A stretch of DNA of 64,000 nucleotides, taken from NCBI GenBank assembly GCA_046760785.1, contig JBHIET010000002.1, positions 23,622 through 87,621 on the forward strand. The letters are read 5' to 3'. This DNA is from JBHIET01 sp046760785. Lineage in GTDB: Bacteria > Chloroflexota > Anaerolineae > B4-G1. The position numbers and the translations under genes were made by a program. Position 1 is the first letter of the stretch. The number at the start of each line of letters is the position of its first letter. The notes under the pieces are model-generated. The model ran no database searches. It saw only the letters and a list, made by a program, of their open reading frames with translations, and was not told the DNA's origin. Positions 61,183 through 64,000 of this stretch are shown here, in pieces.

Positions 61183-61698
61183 CTAGCGGAGTGCGAAATC
61201 TAGGCTTTGTTCATTGAATCCATTGCCACCACGCACCATCGCCACCCGCCCGGTGCGTACCATCTCCACGATGCCAAAGGGTCGAAGCACCTCGACCAGC
61301 CCCTCCACCTTTTCCTCGATGCCAGTTACCTCGATCATCAGCGTGTCCAGACCCACGTCTACCACTCGCGCCCGGAAGGCATCCACAATCTGCATCACCT
61401 CCGACCGGCTCCCACCATTCACCCGCACCCTGATGAGAGCCAAGTCACGCATCACGGCCGGTCGCTCGGTCACGTCCTCGACCTGGATGACGCTGACCAG
61501 TTTGCGAAGGTTCTGGGCAACCTTCTGTGCGTCGGTGCGGTCGCTGTCCACAACGATGGTCATCCGTGAGATGCCGGGGTGCTCCGTGTGGCCTACAGTC
61601 AGGCTCTCGATGTTGAAGGCCCGTCGCCGAAAGAGACTGGCCACCCGGTTCAGCACGCCGGGCTTGTCCTCGACCAGAGCAATCAATGTGCGGTTCAT
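61183..61698 (-). CDS. ilvN: Acetolactate synthase small (regulatory) subunit
   Basis: 171 residues with an N-terminal ACT domain (ALVEDKPGVLNRVASLFRRR, then HPGISRMTIVVD) and the C-terminal ALS_ss domain. It binds valine and adjusts the catalytic subunit encoded 21 bases upstream. ATG 61698 is the start; CAAGGAGAAG lies upstream. Length and motifs are normal. Confidence 0.95.
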   Translation of the reverse strand: MNRTLIALVEDKPGVLNRVASLFRRRAFNIESLTVGHTEHPGISRMTIVVDSDRTDAQKVAQNLRKLVSVIQVEDVTERPAVMRDLALIRVRVNGGSRSEVMQIVDAFRARVVDVGLDTLMIEVTGIEEKVEGLVEVLRPFGIVEMVRTGRVAMVRGGNGFNEQSLDFALR

Positions 61699-61719
61699 CT
61701 CTGCTTCTCCTTGCTTCTA

Positions 61720-63426
61720 TCAGGCTTCAACGGCCATGAGTGGGCGACGGATCATCTCGTGCAGAGCTGCGCCGGCTGGGACCATTGGATAGACGTTACC
61801 CTCTGCCCCTTCCTGGGCGATCTGGAACTCGATTAAGGCAGGGCCGGGATGGCTGCGGGCCTCGACGATGGCCTGGCGGGTCTCCCCCGGATCGGTGACC
61901 CGCCAACTGCGGATACCATAGGCCTCCACCAGTCGGACGAAATCGGGGTTGAGCAGGTAGGTGGATTCGTACCGCCGGTCGTAGAAGAGTTCCTGCCACT
62001 GGCGCACCATCCCCAGGTAGCCGTTGTTGAACAGAGCGATGCGCAAGGGCAACCGTTCCTGGACCACTGTGGCGAGGTCGTGCAGCGTCATCTGGAAACC
62101 GCCATCCCCCACTATAGCCCAGACCTCCCTGTCGGGCCGGGCAACCTGGGCCCCGATGGCCGCTGGTAGACCAAACCCCATTGTCCCCAGCCCTCCCGAG
62201 GTGATAAGGGGGCTAGGCTGATCGAGGTGGTAGTACTGGGCCGTCCACATCTGGTGCTGACCGACATCGGTGACCACAATGGCCTCTCCCTGGGTCGCTT
62301 CCCAGATAGCGCGGATGACCTGGGGAGCCAGGAGATGACCGTTATCAGGTTGGCTCACGATATCGCGGGTCCGGCTTTCTTCTCGCCAGCGGTCAATCTG
62401 CTCCAACCACTCCCGGTGGGAGGTCGGCTCGACCAGAGGCAAGAGTTGTTCCAGCACCTGGCGCAGGTCTCCCAGAATTGCCACGTCCACCGGTACGATC
62501 TTGTTCAGTTCGGCCGCGTCCAGATCCACGTGGATCTTGCGGGCTTTAGGGGCATAGTCCTCCAGTCTTCCCGTCACGCGGTCGTCGAAGCGCATGCCGA
62601 AAGCCAGGAGCAGGTCGGCCTCCTGAATGGCCTGGTTGACGAAGGCTTCGCCGTGCATGCCCATCATCCCCAGGGCCAGCGGGTGGGATTGGGGGAATCC
62701 GCCCTTGCCCAGCAACGTCAGAGCGATGGGGGTCTCCGTTTTTTCGGCGAAGGCCCGCAGCGTCTCCATCGCACCCGACATCAGGACGCCGTGTCCGGCG
62801 AGGATGACGGGGCGCTGCGCACCGTTGATCAGCACAGCAGCCTGGCGCACGGCGTCGGCACGGACCGGTCCTACAGGCTGATAGCCTGGCAGCCGCACTT
62901 CCTCTTTGGGCGGCACAAAGTCGGTCTCTGCCTGCTGGACATCCTTAGGCAGGTCAATCAGCACCGGCCCGGGCCGACCGCTGCGAGCGATGTAGAAAGC
63001 CTCATGGATGACGTGGGCCAGGTCGCTCACATCAGTCACCAGGTAATTGTGCTTGGTGATGGGCAGCGTGATCCCCGTGATGTCTGTTTCCTGAAAAGCG
63101 TCGGACCCGATTACAGGGGTGGGCACCTGACCCGTAATGCAGACGACGGGCGATGAGTCCATCATGGCCGTGGCAATGCCGGTGACCAGGTTGGTCGCCC
63201 CTGGCCCAGAGGTGGCTATGGCCATGCCCACCCGCCCCGAAGCCCGGGCGTACCCGTCGGCGGCGTGGGCCGCGCACTGTTCGTGGCGAACGAGGACGTG
63301 GCGGATGCCGTAGTCCTGGCGGGGATGGTAGGTATGCATGATTGCCCCTCCGGGGATGCCAAAGACCACCTCCACGCCCTCTCGCTTCAACATCTCCCAA
63401 ACGATTTGTGCACCTGTTCGTCTCAT
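61720..63426 (-). CDS. ilvB: Acetolactate synthase large subunit
   Basis: 568 residues of the ThDP-dependent AHAS family. The catalytic glutamate region is VFGIPGGAIMHTYHP with VRHEQCAAHAADGYARASG (seen in parts), and the ThDP motif is GDGGFQMTLHDLATVVQERLP ending in NNGYLGMVRQWQ. It makes acetolactate and acetohydroxybutyrate, the first shared step of valine and isoleucine synthesis. GGAAGGAGGAG precedes ATG 63426. Expression is preceded by the two attenuators at 63467-63941. Confidence 0.96.
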   Translation of the reverse strand: MRRTGAQIVWEMLKREGVEVVFGIPGGAIMHTYHPRQDYGIRHVLVRHEQCAAHAADGYARASGRVGMAIATSGPGATNLVTGIATAMMDSSPVVCITGQVPTPVIGSDAFQETDITGITLPITKHNYLVTDVSDLAHVIHEAFYIARSGRPGPVLIDLPKDVQQAETDFVPPKEEVRLPGYQPVGPVRADAVRQAAVLINGAQRPVILAGHGVLMSGAMETLRAFAEKTETPIALTLLGKGGFPQSHPLALGMMGMHGEAFVNQAIQEADLLLAFGMRFDDRVTGRLEDYAPKARKIHVDLDAAELNKIVPVDVAILGDLRQVLEQLLPLVEPTSHREWLEQIDRWREESRTRDIVSQPDNGHLLAPQVIRAIWEATQGEAIVVTDVGQHQMWTAQYYHLDQPSPLITSGGLGTMGFGLPAAIGAQVARPDREVWAIVGDGGFQMTLHDLATVVQERLPLRIALFNNGYLGMVRQWQELFYDRRYESTYLLNPDFVRLVEAYGIRSWRVTDPGETRQAIVEARSHPGPALIEFQIAQEGAEGNVYPMVPAGAALHEMIRRPLMAVEA

Positions 63427-63466
63427 CTCTCCTCCTTCCCGCCGTCATCGAACGGCTCAAGAATGT

Positions 63467-63492
63467 AAAAAAGCCGCCCGGTTGGGCGGCTT
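63467..63492 (-). terminator. Second leader terminator before ilvB
   Basis: On the minus strand AAGCCGCCC pairs with GGGCGGCTT around an AACC loop, followed by six T in all. CGGTTGGG (63548-63541), within the end of the second leader peptide, is complementary to CCCAACCG (63486-63479) in this hairpin and so can form the antiterminator. Confidence 0.88.
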
Positions 63493-63527
63493 CTGCTTGT
63501 CCCCTGGCGTTCACCATCGGTACGAAC

Positions 63528-63677
63528 TCACCGGCGCCATCCCAACCGCCAACCGCTCCTGCTAAGCAGGAGCACAATAACAACGATAATAATCAAGCCC
63601 AGCGCCTGATGGCCAGCCTCGGCGATTCTCCAAATTGAGGGATTGAGCGGTTTTTCGTAATACCGGCGAGAACTCAT
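63528..63677 (-). CDS. Second Ile/Val/Leu leader peptide (49 codons)
   Basis: Starts at ATG 63677 with AAGGA 7 bases upstream and stops at TGA (63530-63528). Residues 26-38 read LGLIIIVVIVLLL, 12 of 13 being Ile, Val or Leu, followed by the basic tail SRSGWRLGWRR. It ends 36 bases before the second terminator, and its last codons form the antiterminator arm. The length and the membrane-like helix with positive tail leave open that the peptide is also a stable small membrane protein. Confidence 0.8.
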   Translation of the reverse strand: MSSRRYYEKPLNPSIWRIAEAGHQALGLIIIVVIVLLLSRSGWRLGWRR

Positions 63678-63726
63678 TCCGCAGTCCTTATCTGCCTTCT
63701 ATCCGATGGTGTATGATGAGACGCAC

Positions 63727-63758
63727 AAAAAACTAGAGCCGCCCCGTTGGGCGGCTCT
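63727..63758 (-). terminator. First leader terminator before ilvB
   Basis: On the minus strand AGAGCCGCCC pairs with GGGCGGCTCT around an AACG loop, then AG and TTTTTT. CCCGTTGGGC (63800-63791), right after the first leader peptide, is perfectly complementary to GCCCAACGGG (63752-63743) inside this hairpin. Another small hairpin, GCGCT/AGCGC, lies between them (63778-63764). Confidence 0.9.
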
Positions 63759-63800
63759 GATGTGCGCTAAATAAGCGCTGATAATCACCTGCCCAACGGG

Positions 63801-63878
63801 CTAAGGCCCCTCCCCAACAATAACAAGGGACAGGAGCAAGTTGGACAGAATAATCACCACAGCGCGGAAATTCTTCAT
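63801..63878 (-). CDS. First Ile/Val/Leu leader peptide (25 codons)
   Basis: Starts at ATG 63878 (GTG directly before it) and stops at TAG (63803-63801). Residues 7-21 read VVIILSNLLLSLVIV: 12 of the 25 residues are regulatory amino acids, with GTG/GTT, ATT, and CTG/TTG/CTC/CTT codons. It lies about 30 bases after the expected transcription start and directly before an antiterminator/terminator pair. This is the classical layout of ilv leader peptides; the weak ribosome site (CCAGG) is 9 bases upstream. Confidence 0.9.
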   Translation of the reverse strand: MKNFRAVVIILSNLLLSLVIVGEGP

Positions 63879-63912
63879 CACCAAAAACCTGGTTTTGCTA
63901 ACGTTAACAACA

Positions 63913-63941
63913 ATTATATATCAGTTTGCCAGAATTGTCAA
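63913..63941 (-). promoter_or_regulatory. Consensus promoter of the ilv-leu operon
   Basis: On the minus strand TTGACA (63941-63936), exactly 17 bases, TATAAT (63918-63913): a perfect sigma-70 type consensus. The start should be near 63906, about 480 bases before ilvB. The remaining bases to 64000 show no gene. Confidence 0.93.
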
Positions 63942-64000
63942 GACCCCGTATTCCCTCACGTAAAATATCACCGAAAGCAGCTCGTTCCCTCAAATGAAAA

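Noticed and set aside
63427..63941. T-box or known riboswitch before ilvB
   Set aside because: No T-box consensus or known aptamer core is seen; both terminators are preceded by Ile/Val/Leu-rich peptides with ribosome sites.

Overview
The window is one high-GC chromosomal stretch that most resembles a Chloroflexota bacterium (Anaerolineae-like). The reasons are the many GT-C/DUF2029-type membrane glycosyltransferases, a Tad/Flp pilus set without a secretin, a secreted protein ending in the C-terminal motif common in this phylum (YLPLVFRNH), an archaeal-type LeuC, citramalate synthase in the isoleucine route, and dense small dispersed repeats. The assignment rests on family knowledge, not on a marker gene. 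No rRNA, tRNA or CRISPR array is visible.

Bases 1-26177 (+ strand) are a cell-surface polysaccharide region. It holds GT-C membrane glycosyltransferases, an SGNH hydrolase, an initiating sugar-1-phosphate transferase, wecB, a flippase, GT2 and GT4 glycosyltransferases, a methyltransferase, an alpha/alpha toroid protein, a nucleotidyltransferase-fold protein, an alkaline-phosphatase-fold protein, a WecG/TagA transferase and an O-antigen-ligase/TPR protein. Many genes overlap by 1-4 bases (GTGA, TGATG), so they are translationally coupled. Between 22.0 and 23.7 kb sits an accessory insertion: a MerR-HTH/PIN toxin-antitoxin pair, an MNT nucleotidyltransferase and a broken radical-SAM gene. The TA pair is flanked by two copies of the wecG 3' end, each carrying a promoter.

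Bases 26356-44706 (+ strand) hold a DegS/DegU-like two-component pair, then a Tad pilus locus: a 48-residue Flp pilin, a giant TadE-like protein with an adhesive ectodomain, a secreted repeat protein, a second TadE, a TadG with a von Willebrand A domain split by a sugar-binding-like insert, and the assembly machinery cpaB-cpaE-cpaF-tadB-tadC behind a near-consensus promoter. comF, hpf, an unknown gene and a low-molecular-weight phosphatase follow (44.7-47.8 kb).

Bases 47796-63878 (- strand) hold a collapsed Phd/PIN gene, proS, and a branched-chain amino-acid supra-operon in the order ilvB-ilvN-ilvC-leuA-leuC-leuD-ilvE-cimA-leuB-ilvD. Together these make valine, leucine and isoleucine, with citramalate synthase replacing threonine deaminase. 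The most striking signals are regulatory. ilvB is preceded by a consensus promoter and two consecutive leader peptides rich in Ile/Leu/Val codons, each followed by an intrinsic terminator and a competing antiterminator segment. proS is preceded by a promoter, a 21-codon leader peptide with five prolines, and an intrinsic terminator. These look like ribosome-mediated attenuators. A second theme is small repeats lying in frame inside genes (two glycosyltransferases, cimA, proS, the leuD end).
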